Made by a program: the position numbers and the translations under genes
In this document: positions 45,001 through 52,837 of the stretch, one piece after another
How positions within the stretch are numbered: the stretch's first letter is position 1
How the letters are laid out: the number at the start of each line of letters is the position of its first letter
The notes under the pieces: model-generated
What the model was told of the DNA's origin: nothing
Database searches by the model: none
Seen by the model: only the letters and a program-made list of their open reading frames with translations
NCBI RefSeq assembly: GCF_042684265.1
Contig: NZ_JBHULB010000007.1
Span: 62,001 to 126,000, forward strand
Direction of reading: 5' to 3'
DNA from: Croceitalea marina
Lineage (GTDB): Bacteria > Bacteroidota > Bacteroidia > Flavobacteriales > Flavobacteriaceae
DNA length: 64,000 nucleotides

Positions 45001-45432
45001 TTTACCATTGATTTTGAAGTGGAGAATTCAACGGGGCAATCCCAAATCGAAAGCACATTTGTGGACACCATAAGAAAACCTGTGGCGTTGGTCAAAGGGG
45101 AAAAGTACAATGTCAGTTGTGGGGGATTGAACGGTTGCGATTATCAAGTCAGGATTTATACCTGTTTTGATATTGGGTGTTCGGAGGCTTATGGCGGTGC
45201 GACGTTGGATCAGGTAGAAATCAGGATATTCAACAGGAGTTCCAACCGATGGGATACTCGCTTATTCAATTACAACGAAGCCACGGGCAGTGGAGTGGAT
45301 AGGTATTTCATGCTGGAAGAGGAACCCCGTGAAAGCCGCTTGAAATATCTTGATCAGGATTTCGAGGTAAGGGTCAGGGATACGAATGGCCAATGGAGTG
45401 AAAGAGTTACAGGAAGAGTGGTCAGAGTTTAA
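42076..45432 (+). CDS. traQ: Giant TraQ-like surface lipoprotein with about eight repeats
   Basis: An 1118-residue lipoprotein with lipobox LACS (Cys23). After an N-terminal unit (to about 130), about eight repeats of 100-115 residues follow (about 130-990). They share the scheme F-x-F/F-T-F, a Gly turn, Y-x-M/L-x-F, G-x-x-x-x-x-x-G, a pro-Gly turn, then H-x-I-x-F-x-V and a closing beta strand ending VDF/KDYTF-type. Each unit resembles a single-domain TraQ (DUF3872), usually about 150 residues. The last 120 residues carry four Cys (SCGG, GCDY, TC, GC), probably two disulphides. Likely a long outer-surface stalk or adhesin that helps mating-pair contact. Confidence 0.85.
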   Translation: MKFSTPQRIVAIGMLCMIFILACSKDFEGIVQDSFDFNFDGTNEENGFVFEAVKTDFSLEPERMVSTVSYFMKYDILNGRGYYLGTENDTIRETDTIPVKDFDPSYRYMPIDTGMHRVKVLAWDSNKIQKELELTYRVRHASFSFLLTKGTDDFIINSRNPINVTLLRDRETFDPGKETDQDFEITYQLEDGSGKLFLGENTYDAGTPFMLPKGVTEFSYQPETLGEHKLTMTAKAPDGATLTNELLLVVGNINFTFRATAASSQVELETNLAINIDLQTQDEESEVTYDISHSFSSDSQGAGTVRDQNGGVMDPGTFRAIGPGNYNFTFEDDELGQRKIYFDLRDSNGQMKRDSVEIEVANIPFTFSGNSESNQVFVNQRTQLNFNIKSNGKTSNIDYFLTYDPEEGNGTVTGINGDIIRNNTDYPVELGNFPLFYTPETLGPHRINFFVTDNYGQEVGPVEIDLEAKQLELEFNASANSNEVLVGQRGTISLSLIEKGDYSGVAYELNYFISGGEAQLYNGNSPIVPSQYFTVRPGSFAYDFIAQEAGTYEITFLLRDSNGQILEEKVTVVVGNNDFTVSMTPSKATEFSNIPVGIIVDIDEVPEGANDSYSAFFSSSQNGSMSVNGVAYGPGEEFPLGAGVNNLTYTGLEPGQHNIILSVESGSDVTRTANTTITYDQVDFTFTAGTQKSDITVGETTGLNFNISESVGSSDYTMRFSMNGNALIRDNNGIEVSPGNSYDVNTGNFNWTLEGTNESTVRLAFTVRNDTGLEKTVDITVNVAAKDYTFTASGTLQQAYTGEQVDINFNISEIGIGGDTYEMYFSASGNNGSFEYGGTSYSAGESFDVLVGAFSGKYTGTTEGNHNITFTVRSSSDVEKTASVNINYTVYEEPFELTISQAPGERLEGEPFNIAVITNAIGTHDPDVTYQMTFSFSGNRVGYFLYGGNRYDEGQTIPLNYGSTNLTFYPDSQDTFTIDFEVENSTGQSQIESTFVDTIRKPVALVKGEKYNVSCGGLNGCDYQVRIYTCFDIGCSEAYGGATLDQVEIRIFNRSSNRWDTRLFNYNEATGSGVDRYFMLEEEPRESRLKYLDQDFEVRVRDTNGQWSERVTGRVVRV

Positions 45433-45476
45433 GCATCATGGGCGCTTTCAATACTACTGACTAAAGGCAATTAAAA

Positions 45477-45962
45477 CTAGCTTCTTTTAAAAGTATAGGT
45501 AATAACGACATCTTGACCGTCCAAAAAATCCTCTTCGTCAACAACCAATTGGTCGTTGGAAAACTCTACGATAATCCAATCGCTACGATTATCAAATCGT
45601 ATAATCTCATTGTTTATGAGCTCGTACCTATCATCTTCGACATTTTGAAATGCGGGTACTTCCCCACAAGATAGTCCGTTTTCATTAATAGAAAAAGCAT
45701 TTTTTTCTCCAGGCCCCCGAGAGCTGAAAAAAGTTAAATTATCTTTTAGACATTGACGTATTTCGTTGGTGTTGAACAAGTCAACGTTGACCGTACCGTC
45801 CCCATTAATATCAACGGCAGTATTGGAATCAATGGCCTCGTACTCCCATTGGCCCAACAAAGCTTGGCTCCTATCCGACTCCGCTACGCTGTCATCATCA
45901 TTATTACATGAAAGAAATAGCAGCATTGGGAGTGCAAGAAAAACGAAAACATTTGATTTCAT
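45477..45962 (-). CDS. Lipocalin-like lipoprotein
   Basis: A 161-residue lipoprotein with lipobox LSC (Cys about 19), an acidic NNDDDS stretch and a beta-rich body starting ALLGQWEYEAIDSN. This GxW start is typical of lipocalin-like Bacteroidota lipoproteins. It carries a DINGDGTVNVD segment (about 52-62) that resembles a calcium-binding loop. Ligand unknown. It converges on traQ and could be the first gene beyond the transfer module. Confidence 0.75.
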   Translation of the reverse strand: MKSNVFVFLALPMLLFLSCNNDDDSVAESDRSQALLGQWEYEAIDSNTAVDINGDGTVNVDLFNTNEIRQCLKDNLTFFSSRGPGEKNAFSINENGLSCGEVPAFQNVEDDRYELINNEIIRFDNRSDWIIVEFSNDQLVVDEEDFLDGQDVVITYTFKRS

Positions 45963-46056
45963 TTGATGTGCCTTGGATTAGTACAAATATATTAATGAGG
46001 ATTATATCTTTTAAACAAGAATTTTCAAAATTAATTGTGCGGCGGCAAGATAAATG

Positions 46057-46084
46057 CAAACAGGCGATTTTTTTCGTCTGTTTG
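46057..46084 (-). terminator. Hairpin downstream of 46088 small frame
   Basis: CAAACAGGCGA (46057-46067) and TCGTCTGTTTG (46074-46084) pair over 11 bp with one mismatch around a run of six T. It is 3 bases downstream of the small minus-strand frame and could end its transcript. Confidence 0.45.
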
Positions 46085-46087
46085 GGT

Positions 46088-46276
46088 TTATGCGCGGTTC
46101 AGAGGGTGTTCAAAAATCTGGAACTGAAAGACCCCGAATGCGAACCGGCGTAGCGGTTCGCTCGGGAAGTCTTGAAGTGGAAGATTTTTGAACTTCCGCA
46201 GGAACATGGCAAACAAAGCCAAAGCTTCAAAACTATTGGTGTACACTTTTGATTCCTTTTCATTGTGAGCGCTCAT
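46088..46276 (-). CDS. Small frame in 45963-46543 gap, unknown (62 aa)
   Basis: The 580 bases between the lipocalin-like and dehydrogenase genes hold one candidate: a 62-residue frame ending in NRA-stop. The frame stays open for 19 further codons after that TAA, through FAFILPPHN. The protein is rich in Phe, Leu and Arg. From memory, near-identical short hypotheticals recur in Bacteroidota mobile elements, with the tail attached; I cannot verify this. If right, this copy is cut by a premature stop. The rest of the gap (46286-46543) shows nothing convincing. Confidence 0.35.
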   Translation of the reverse strand: MSAHNEKESKVYTNSFEALALFAMFLRKFKNLPLQDFPSEPLRRFAFGVFQFQIFEHPLNRA

Positions 46277-46543
46277 ATTAAAATTTCTTCATAGGCTCAA
46301 ATTTGTTGAAGTTGAAAAAAGATATGGTCCCACAATAATCCCGCCCCAATTATTTCTTGGCTGATTGTAGATGATGACTCGTTATTTTTGGGCGGTGGCA
46401 TTCCTAAAATGTTCGGGGAATGGGCTGGCTCAAACAAGAAAGGACATGGCCCATATACCTATTCGTTGCAGCAATAACCTCAAATTTAATTTTAAGTTCT
46501 TAGAAGAACACCACTCCATAGGAAATGAAGTTGGATTACGAAT

Positions 46544-47815
46544 TCAGTCGGTTGTATTTATACGCCAAATCGTATGCGTTTTATCATCGGTTACCAATAA
46601 TGACCCATCTTGGGTAACTATTGCACCTACGGGCCTACCGTAAACTTCGTCTTCATTTGGATTAACTATAAAACCTGTTAAAAAATCTTCTTCAGGTCCC
46701 GAGGGCTTCCCATTCTTAAAGGGAATGTAGATGACCCGGTAGCCTGAAAGTTTTTCTTTGTTCCAAGAACCGTGTTGTACAATAAACGCACCGCCGCGAT
46801 ATTTTTCCGGGAAACTATTCCCATCATAAAAGACCAATCCTAGGGAGGCCGTGTGTGATTTTAGGGCATAATCCGGAATCAAAGCTTCGCCCCTTCTCAT
46901 GGGCTTTTCGATTTTGACTCTCGGATCTTCGTGTCCAAAGTAGGTATAGGGCCATCCGTAAAAACCATTTTCTTGAACGCTGGTCAGATAGTCGGGCACC
47001 AGAAAGTTGCCCAGCCCGTCGCGTTCGTTGACCACCGTCCATAAAGCTTGGGTTTCTGGTTCCCAGTCCATTCCAACGGGATTTCGAAGACCGGAAGCAT
47101 GTACTTCCAATTCCGAACCATCGGTATTGCAGCGTAAAATGTTAGCTTTCAACAATTCTTTTTCAATACCATTCTCTGCAATATTGCTCCCACTTCCCAC
47201 TGCAATATAGATTTTCGATTCATCTCCGTTCGTTATGATGTTTCGCGTCCAATGTTGATTGGCCTTTCCGGCCGGTAATGTGGCTATTTTTTCCCCTTTG
47301 GCGGTAATGCTCATCTGTCCCTCTTTATATGGATATCGCATCAATGCATCGGTATTCGCCACATAAAAAGAGTTTCCAATGAGCAACATACCGAAAGGTT
47401 GGTTCAAGCCATCGTGAAGAAAGGTTTCCCGAACATCGGGCTTTCCATCGTTATCGATATCACGGAGCAAGGTAATCAGGTCGGCACTAGGGGAAAGATT
47501 TTTGGATTTCCCCGCACCGATAAGCCATGCACCGATACGTTTAAAGAAACCATAGTTCGAATTGCCCTGTGCAACCAAAATATCACCATTGGGCAGTTCG
47601 TACAACCAACGAGGGTTCTCGAAACCATCGGCGTATTTGGTAACGGTAAAACCTTCCGGTGCTTTGGGCGTCCTACCGTCTTCCCAACCTATGACATTCG
47701 AAAAGTTAGAAACGGATTTCGTAGCGAACGGTTCGGGAAGCGAATCTATCGCTTTATCCTGCCCCAAGCCGTAAGCGAATATAGTAAGGCTAAAAATTAC
47801 TGCTAAAGTTCTCAT
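46544..47815 (-). CDS. Sorbosone dehydrogenase / PQQ-type sugar dehydrogenase-like
   Basis: A 423-residue secreted protein, signal peptide about 1-18. Beta-propeller of the GDH/sorbosone dehydrogenase family: GFENPRWLYELPNGDILVAQGN (about 63-84), DNDGKPDVRETFL (about 118-130), GLRNPVGMDWEPE (about 250-262), VNERDGLG (about 269-276), FIVQHGSWNKEKLSG (about 346-360), PVGAIVTQDGSLLVTDD (about 395-411). It would oxidise a sugar or similar alcohol in the periplasm with PQQ; the real substrate of such Bacteroidota proteins is mostly unknown. It heads a run of copper-related genes. Confidence 0.88.
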   Translation of the reverse strand: MRTLAVIFSLTIFAYGLGQDKAIDSLPEPFATKSVSNFSNVIGWEDGRTPKAPEGFTVTKYADGFENPRWLYELPNGDILVAQGNSNYGFFKRIGAWLIGAGKSKNLSPSADLITLLRDIDNDGKPDVRETFLHDGLNQPFGMLLIGNSFYVANTDALMRYPYKEGQMSITAKGEKIATLPAGKANQHWTRNIITNGDESKIYIAVGSGSNIAENGIEKELLKANILRCNTDGSELEVHASGLRNPVGMDWEPETQALWTVVNERDGLGNFLVPDYLTSVQENGFYGWPYTYFGHEDPRVKIEKPMRRGEALIPDYALKSHTASLGLVFYDGNSFPEKYRGGAFIVQHGSWNKEKLSGYRVIYIPFKNGKPSGPEEDFLTGFIVNPNEDEVYGRPVGAIVTQDGSLLVTDDKTHTIWRINTTD

Positions 47816-47887
47816 AATGTGCGAATTTTCCTGTTGGAAGTCAAATCAAAATCAACCCTCCTCGTTTTCCAAGCCAAAGTAATCTAG

Positions 47888-48451
47888 CTATTCAGTCAGG
47901 TTTCGTGTTTCTTCGCCTAGCTTTCCTTCAAACTTGGGCAAGGGCCTGTTTTTCCGTTCTTCTTCTGTTTTTACTAGACCATTCTCTTTGATATCGTTGA
48001 TCAGCCATTCCATTTCCATAATTTCCCTACGCTGTGCCTTTATAATTTCGTCAGCAAGTTTCCTTACGCGTATATCCTTAATTTGAGACCGCTCACTTGT
48101 CAAAATGGCGATGGAATGGTGGGGAATCATGCCTTCCATATAATCAACACCAGTGACGGTAACCTGACTTCTAACCAAACCGATACCACCGGCTATCAAT
48201 AGGATACCCAATCCGATTATTGCTATGTTTACTCCCCGCTTTTTGTACATATTCAACATAAAGAGGAGCATTATGACAATCATGGAACCGGCCATGATCA
48301 ACGTCATGAAAAATCGGGTTTCACTGTACCAGAAATGATCAATGATCTGGTACGAATGGGTATACATTAAAAAGAACATTGCTACCATTGCGGTAGCAAT
48401 CATCGTAAAAAATTTACCGTAATTGTTGCCGTTTTCGTGTTTGTTTTCCAT
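47888..48451 (-). CDS. DUF305 membrane protein
   Basis: A 187-residue protein with three hydrophobic segments (about 16-34, 45-66, 74-92), then a periplasmic DUF305 domain with MEGMIPHHSIAI (about 106-117) and a later EIMEMEWLI motif (about 143-151). DUF305 proteins such as CopM bind copper through Met and His residues; here the HH and Met residues are present. The context (HMA proteins, copper storage-like protein, CopA) supports a copper role. Confidence 0.88.
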   Translation of the reverse strand: MENKHENGNNYGKFFTMIATAMVAMFFLMYTHSYQIIDHFWYSETRFFMTLIMAGSMIVIMLLFMLNMYKKRGVNIAIIGLGILLIAGGIGLVRSQVTVTGVDYMEGMIPHHSIAILTSERSQIKDIRVRKLADEIIKAQRREIMEMEWLINDIKENGLVKTEEERKNRPLPKFEGKLGEETRNLTE

Positions 48452-48624
48452 TTTTTTAGGTTCTATATTAAAGTTATGTTCTTGAATAAATTGAAATTAA
48501 ATTCTTAAAAGCGTTCTTTTCCTCTGGACGGTATGAATGTTTGTGCATAATCTGGCCCATAAGAGTGATTTGATTTGATATTTCGTTTACAAAAAGTTCA
48601 TACAACTATTATGACGAGGCGATG

Positions 48625-48840
48625 TTAATCAACTTTCAGTGGCTGAATCGAATACTGGCTATCTTGTAGCGCCTCCTCTAAATTATCCAGTGGTACCTCA
48701 TGCTGTGACTCAATAGTTGCTTGTGCGTCTTCCAAATCGACCGATACATCGGCGACGCCCGTTACGTTCAAAAGTGATTTTTCTACATGGCCGCGACATC
48801 CGTTGCAGCTCATCCCTTCGATTGAATATGTTTTCTTCAT
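48625..48840 (-). CDS. HMA-domain metallochaperone
   Basis: A 71-residue heavy-metal-associated domain with MSCNGC (about 9-14) as metal ligand motif, and the beta-alpha-beta-beta-alpha-beta pattern. It probably carries Cu(I) to a P-type ATPase. It starts 39 bases upstream of a conserved-looking small frame and lies with other copper genes. Confidence 0.9.
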   Translation of the reverse strand: MKKTYSIEGMSCNGCRGHVEKSLLNVTGVADVSVDLEDAQATIESQHEVPLDNLEEALQDSQYSIQPLKVD

Positions 48841-48878
48841 TTTCTTATAATTTAATCAGTTATATTTCTATTACTTCA

Positions 48879-49049
48879 TCAACCAAACCGCAGTCCATCA
48901 ACTTTTCCCCAACACATGGATTTTTGATTTCCAGAAGGTTCAACACCATACTTGTACCCAAAACCTTCTGCGAAGTATTTGGCTACCCTATAAGTTTGGG
49001 CTGCAGCCTTGACTTCGTGAGGTGTTAGTACCTTTACGCTCTGCTTCAT
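48879..49049 (-). CDS. Small frame, unknown (56 aa)
   Basis: From the ATG at 49049: a basic 56-residue product rich in Lys, Ala, Tyr, Phe. The frame extends upstream to 49145 across the end of the copper-protein gene, but that part looks non-coding. It may be the intact form or a remnant. Lies between the HMA protein and the four-helix protein on the same strand. Confidence 0.35.
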   Translation of the reverse strand: MKQSVKVLTPHEVKAAAQTYRVAKYFAEGFGYKYGVEPSGNQKSMCWGKVDGLRFG

Positions 49050-49104
49050 TTTACCTTCCAAACAGTAGGTCAGCACTAAAAATGGGTTTAGAAATACAGC
49101 TGTT

Positions 49105-49470
49105 CTAAAAATAATTTTCATCTTGCTGTATGTTTGAGGTTTCATATTTCACTAAAGTATCCTTGCAGGCAGCCGCACATTTTCTACAGGCTTCCGCACA
49201 TTCAACACAATGTTGATGTTCATGTTTTTCACATTCCGTGGCACATGACATACACAGCCTATGGCAATACTTTATCAGGTCGCCAACGTCTTTATAGGTC
49301 GTGGCCAGTATTTTCGAGGCTGTACCGCAAATTTCGGCGCATACGCGATTGGCACGAATGCAGTCTACCATTGAAGCGATGTCATCTTCATCCAAGCAGG
49401 CATCGACACAACGATTGCACTGAACAACGCAATTGTTCAGGGTTTCTATTAAAATTTTTGAATTATTCAT
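49105..49470 (-). CDS. Four-helix bundle copper-binding protein (Csp/DUF326-like)
   Basis: A 121-residue protein from the ATG at 49470; an upstream TTG at 49512 would add 14 residues. Thirteen-odd Cys are spaced along helices: NNCVVQCNRCVDACL, DCIRANRVCAEICG, KYCHRLCMSCATECEKH, HCVECAEACRKCAAACK. This is the pattern of copper storage protein (Csp) family, which fills a four-helix tube with Cu(I) thiolates. No signal peptide, so it is a cytoplasmic copper store (Csp3-like). Confidence 0.92.
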   Translation of the reverse strand: MNNSKILIETLNNCVVQCNRCVDACLDEDDIASMVDCIRANRVCAEICGTASKILATTYKDVGDLIKYCHRLCMSCATECEKHEHQHCVECAEACRKCAAACKDTLVKYETSNIQQDENYF

Positions 49471-49741
49471 GAATGTTTCCAATTTTTTTAGCGTGTCGTC
49501 TAACGAATTCAAATGAACACCTTTCCTAAATTTCTATTAAAAATATCATTCGAAACCGCATAGGGTTGCCGTAAAAGATTTCATTTTTAATTCTATTAAT
49601 AAAGGGTTAAGAGACTGCTGTGAAGTTTAGAATCGAATTCGATGCTTGAAGTATTCTTTGGGGCGAGGTAAAAGGTTGGAACGATTGTTCTATGAAGTTT
49701 TGGGCAAGTAACTTTTCTTCAAATAATATCTAAAGAATAGA

Positions 49742-49784
49742 AACCACAAAAGCCATTCTCGAAGTGGGCGGCCTTTATGGTTTT
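49742..49784 (-). terminator. Terminator hairpin after tyrosinase-vWA gene
   Basis: On the minus strand a 14-bp stem forms between 49771-49784 and 49742-49755 (12 of 14 paired), 18 bases past the stop codon at 49803. A T-containing tail (CTATTCTTT) follows. Confidence 0.55.
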
Positions 49785-49802
49785 AATAATTGAAATATAC
49801 TT

Positions 49803-50795
49803 TTATCTACGCAAATACAGTATAATAAAAATTACTAGCAATATCAGTATCGCAATCAATATGCGAGTGAGGTTTTTACAGCATTTTTCGATTAGTTCGC
49901 CTATACTGCTGGGGTCATCCGTGCCCGTATTCCCTCCATTGGTTGGATTATCGCCGCCCCTAAATACTGCACCCGTGAAGGTCTGTTCTCTTGTGAATGC
50001 CGTTCCTCTTAACGTAGCACCACGTGCAACAAACCGACAAAAATAAGTCCCAGAGATTTGCGCAGGGAACGATTTCTCGAACACACCAGCTTCTATTTCA
50101 TCAAGTTGCAGAACAAATTGTGTATTGTCGGGTCGTTCTACCTCGACATTTATTACTGCCCTGTTTTCAACGGGTTGGCCATATTCATTAAGTGTCGCCC
50201 TTAATACCATCTCGGAGCCTGGTTCAAGACTATCCTGATAAATGGCGGCTTCCATCTTTAGATTGGAATACGTATTGACAACCAACGAATATCTGGCACC
50301 GTGTGTAACAAAAGATTGTATGGCATTAGGGTCATTATTTTTTGTATCCCTAAGTATCGATACATATTTTTTAAAATCATCTTTATCCACTTTAAGGTGT
50401 GCAATCCATTTGCCGCCATGATTATTGGCAGGAAAGGCAACAGGCATTGTGAATTTATAGTTCTTGCTTTTGGAACCTTCGCCGTAGGAAATACCGAGAC
50501 CCGCTGCATTGCCAGAATTAATTAAGTCCCCTCCGGGAGTTTCCAAAATGATATCCACCACTGGATAATCGGTCAGTAAAATTACCGTGCCGTCAATATC
50601 AGCCTCGTTTACATAAAAAGGAATACTAATTGTTGTACCAGGGGCTATGTAACCATTTGGATCAAGAATAATATTGTTATTGGTTACTCCTGCAAGTATT
50701 TGTAAAAAATACTTTGTTAGCCTAAAGTAATCGTCAATATTCGCCGATAGCAATCCGGTTAATAAAAGATAACCAACCTTCGGTGGAGTTTGCAA
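49803..50795 (-). CDS. C-terminal part of frameshifted tyrosinase-vWA protein
   Basis: A 330-codon frame whose first seven codons overlap the upstream gene in another frame. From about codon 8 (GYLLLTGLLSANIDDYFRLTKYFLQILAGV) it reads as the missing end of the vWA domain. Next come beta-rich segments with Ig-like feel (about 45-280), a Gly/Asn/Thr spacer, and a C-terminal transmembrane helix (about 310-328) capped by Arg-Arg. So the intact protein would be anchored by its tail. A start within it is unlikely; read it together with 50734-52506. Confidence 0.75.
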   Translation of the reverse strand: MQTPPKVGYLLLTGLLSANIDDYFRLTKYFLQILAGVTNNNIILDPNGYIAPGTTISIPFYVNEADIDGTVILLTDYPVVDIILETPGGDLINSGNAAGLGISYGEGSKSKNYKFTMPVAFPANNHGGKWIAHLKVDKDDFKKYVSILRDTKNNDPNAIQSFVTHGARYSLVVNTYSNLKMEAAIYQDSLEPGSEMVLRATLNEYGQPVENRAVINVEVERPDNTQFVLQLDEIEAGVFEKSFPAQISGTYFCRFVARGATLRGTAFTREQTFTGAVFRGGDNPTNGGNTGTDDPSSIGELIEKCCKNLTRILIAILILLVIFIILYLRR

Positions 50796-52506
50796 GTGCT
50801 GTGAGCGCAGTGGTGTTTACTTGACTTTCATTTCCAAGACCAATGGCAAAGGTTTGGTTATCTATAGCCCCGGTTACATCGGCAATATCTACCGGTTCGT
50901 TTTCCAGACCATCGGTAAATACGATAATGGCCTTTTGTTGATATTCCGAAAGAGGGATTGGGGCCAATACATCCCTTGCCAGTTGCACTCCATCGCCTAC
51001 GGAAGTTCTCGCTCCCGGATTCGTGGCATGGCTCGTTACCGCATTGATTGCCATAATGCGATTCGCATCCAACATACTGTCCGAATTGATTTTGGTCACG
51101 TTTAGACCGGGGAAGGTAGCATGATTTACTGGATAAGCATTTGAATCGAATCGAATCAACCCAAGACCGTTTTGTTGCGGAATGATTTCCGCAAAAGTCC
51201 TCGCCGCATCCTTAAGTACCTCGATACGAGTATTTCCCAAATTTCCTGCTGGATCGTTCATACTGCCCGATTGATCTAAAGCAAGAATTACTGCCACTGT
51301 TGGCCTCTCTATAGCATTCGCCTTGAGGGTAAAGGTAAATTCCTGTCCGCTCTCTATGCATTCAAACGTGACCGATCCATCCGGTACGGCAACACCCGCC
51401 GCACCAGCCGTAAATGCCAACCATATACGACCTATCTTAAAAGCAACAGGTTCGTGCGCTACGGTTATCGAACCGGATATCGGATGTAGAATTGAAAACG
51501 GTGACGATGGCTCTGATCCAGGTTTTACCCTAATTGTAGCCTCGGCACAACCGAATATATTGAATACGGCTGCACGGGCAGCTGTATCTCCTTCAGGTAT
51601 ATCTTTAAAATTAATTAAAGGTGGCGTACCAACATTATCCACTTCAACAATGGGCTCATTGTTCAAATTGGTATCGTAACAGGGAGGAATCACAACCGAT
51701 ATATGTTTGGAGTTTTTGACTTCTTGCTGATTATCGGGTGCCGCCCAAGGTCTTAGTCCAGAGCCACCTGCCCATGGTTCTAGGTTTTCGACTATGGAAG
51801 GATCATTGGTCTCGTTTCCGTAAGTGAATAGCGGATCCAAACGCCACTCTTCGCCGACTTCCGTCTGCCATCTGGCCCACAGGCGATCTATGTTCGCGTG
51901 CATCACAAACACGAACGGATCTTCAAAGGCGGTATGGGCAGGGCCGATGGTGCCCCCAATATAGCCATGAATGCTGTTATGGTTGGGAGAACCTTCGAGC
52001 CTTAATCGAAATTCATGCCATTGTTCACTTTGCGGAAAGCCATCGGATGAATCGAGAATGGTCGTGTCGGACTCAACGCTAGGATGTGAAGGAGCGGCTG
52101 CACCTCCTGCAACATCTCTCGAAATGGGTGGAAAGCCAGCAAATGGCGCTCCCACATTTCCGTTGGATTCGCCCATAAAGGAAGTCGTGAAAATATTGTA
52201 TGTTCCTCCACTTACATTAGCGGCGGCACGTGGGTCTTCCGTCCAATCCCAATAATGCAGTGACAAATCGGGATCAATTTCCCTTAATAACTGTTCGTAG
52301 CGATTTAACAGCTCCCTATGCCAGGGCAAGAACGAAGGCCCACCATGTACATGGGTAGCTTCATGTATTTGATCTTGTTTAACCCATTTGGAAACCCCAT
52401 CGGCATAATAACGACTATTTAGTTGTACGACCGCATTGATAAAACGATCTCTTTCAACATCCGATACATGTGCAATGTTTCTTCTTATTCCGTCTCCCAG
52501 CGCCAT
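50734..52506 (-). CDS. Tyrosinase-vWA protein, truncated by frameshift
   Basis: A 590-residue frame. Residues about 1-255 are a tyrosinase common central domain: HEATHVHGG and FLPWHRE (CuA), HNSIHGY and FVMHANIDRLW (CuB), so both type-3 copper sites look complete. A beta-rich segment follows, then a vWA domain from about 402 with the MIDAS DQSGS. The frame ends 13 residues after STEG in a non-vWA sequence, while the true continuation is in the next frame. No N-terminal signal peptide is visible. Tyrosinases oxidise phenols with two copper ions; the context is copper-handling genes. A recent frameshift or an assembly error is likely. Confidence 0.9.
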   Translation of the reverse strand: MALGDGIRRNIAHVSDVERDRFINAVVQLNSRYYADGVSKWVKQDQIHEATHVHGGPSFLPWHRELLNRYEQLLREIDPDLSLHYWDWTEDPRAAANVSGGTYNIFTTSFMGESNGNVGAPFAGFPPISRDVAGGAAAPSHPSVESDTTILDSSDGFPQSEQWHEFRLRLEGSPNHNSIHGYIGGTIGPAHTAFEDPFVFVMHANIDRLWARWQTEVGEEWRLDPLFTYGNETNDPSIVENLEPWAGGSGLRPWAAPDNQQEVKNSKHISVVIPPCYDTNLNNEPIVEVDNVGTPPLINFKDIPEGDTAARAAVFNIFGCAEATIRVKPGSEPSSPFSILHPISGSITVAHEPVAFKIGRIWLAFTAGAAGVAVPDGSVTFECIESGQEFTFTLKANAIERPTVAVILALDQSGSMNDPAGNLGNTRIEVLKDAARTFAEIIPQQNGLGLIRFDSNAYPVNHATFPGLNVTKINSDSMLDANRIMAINAVTSHATNPGARTSVGDGVQLARDVLAPIPLSEYQQKAIIVFTDGLENEPVDIADVTGAIDNQTFAIGLGNESQVNTTALTALANSTEGWLSFINRIAIGEY

Positions 52507-52837
52507 AATATTCTATTTTCGATTAAGTAATTGAATTGCCGTTTCTTCAGAAAAAAGCAGTCCAATTTCTAGAAAGGAATTGGCAATCTTTCTTGCTTAA
52601 AGAATATCCGTTTATGTATGACCGCTCTGATAGGGGAAGAATGAGTAAAAATAGGCAGAGCTTATTATAGGATTCAAAATTATCTTTTTTCTACAATTTG
52701 TAGGAAAAATATGTACAATCTGTATTCAAAATTGTATGTGTTGAAGAAAATCGGAGGTTTATGAACTTGATTTGCAAGTAATTATTACAATAACGGACTC
52801 AATAGAGGCTGTCAAACAAGTCACACCATTGAATTAA
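52507..52837. other. Intergenic region before tyrosinase gene
   Basis: About 330 AT-rich bases with no reading frame. An inverted repeat CCAATT...AATTGG lies around 52561-52582. It should hold the tyrosinase promoter (minus strand) and the 3' end of the M90 operon, but no clear consensus promoter was found. Confidence 0.4.

Noticed and set aside
46371..46643. Plus-strand frame of 90 codons before the dehydrogenase
   Set aside because: Its second half is antisense to the dehydrogenase gene and the composition is not protein-like.
48228..48245. Eight-base match to the tRNA-fMet 3' end (CTCCCCGCT) as a possible attR
   Set aside because: It lies inside the DUF305 coding region and the match stops right after the GC-rich part; too short for a tRNA-targeted repeat.
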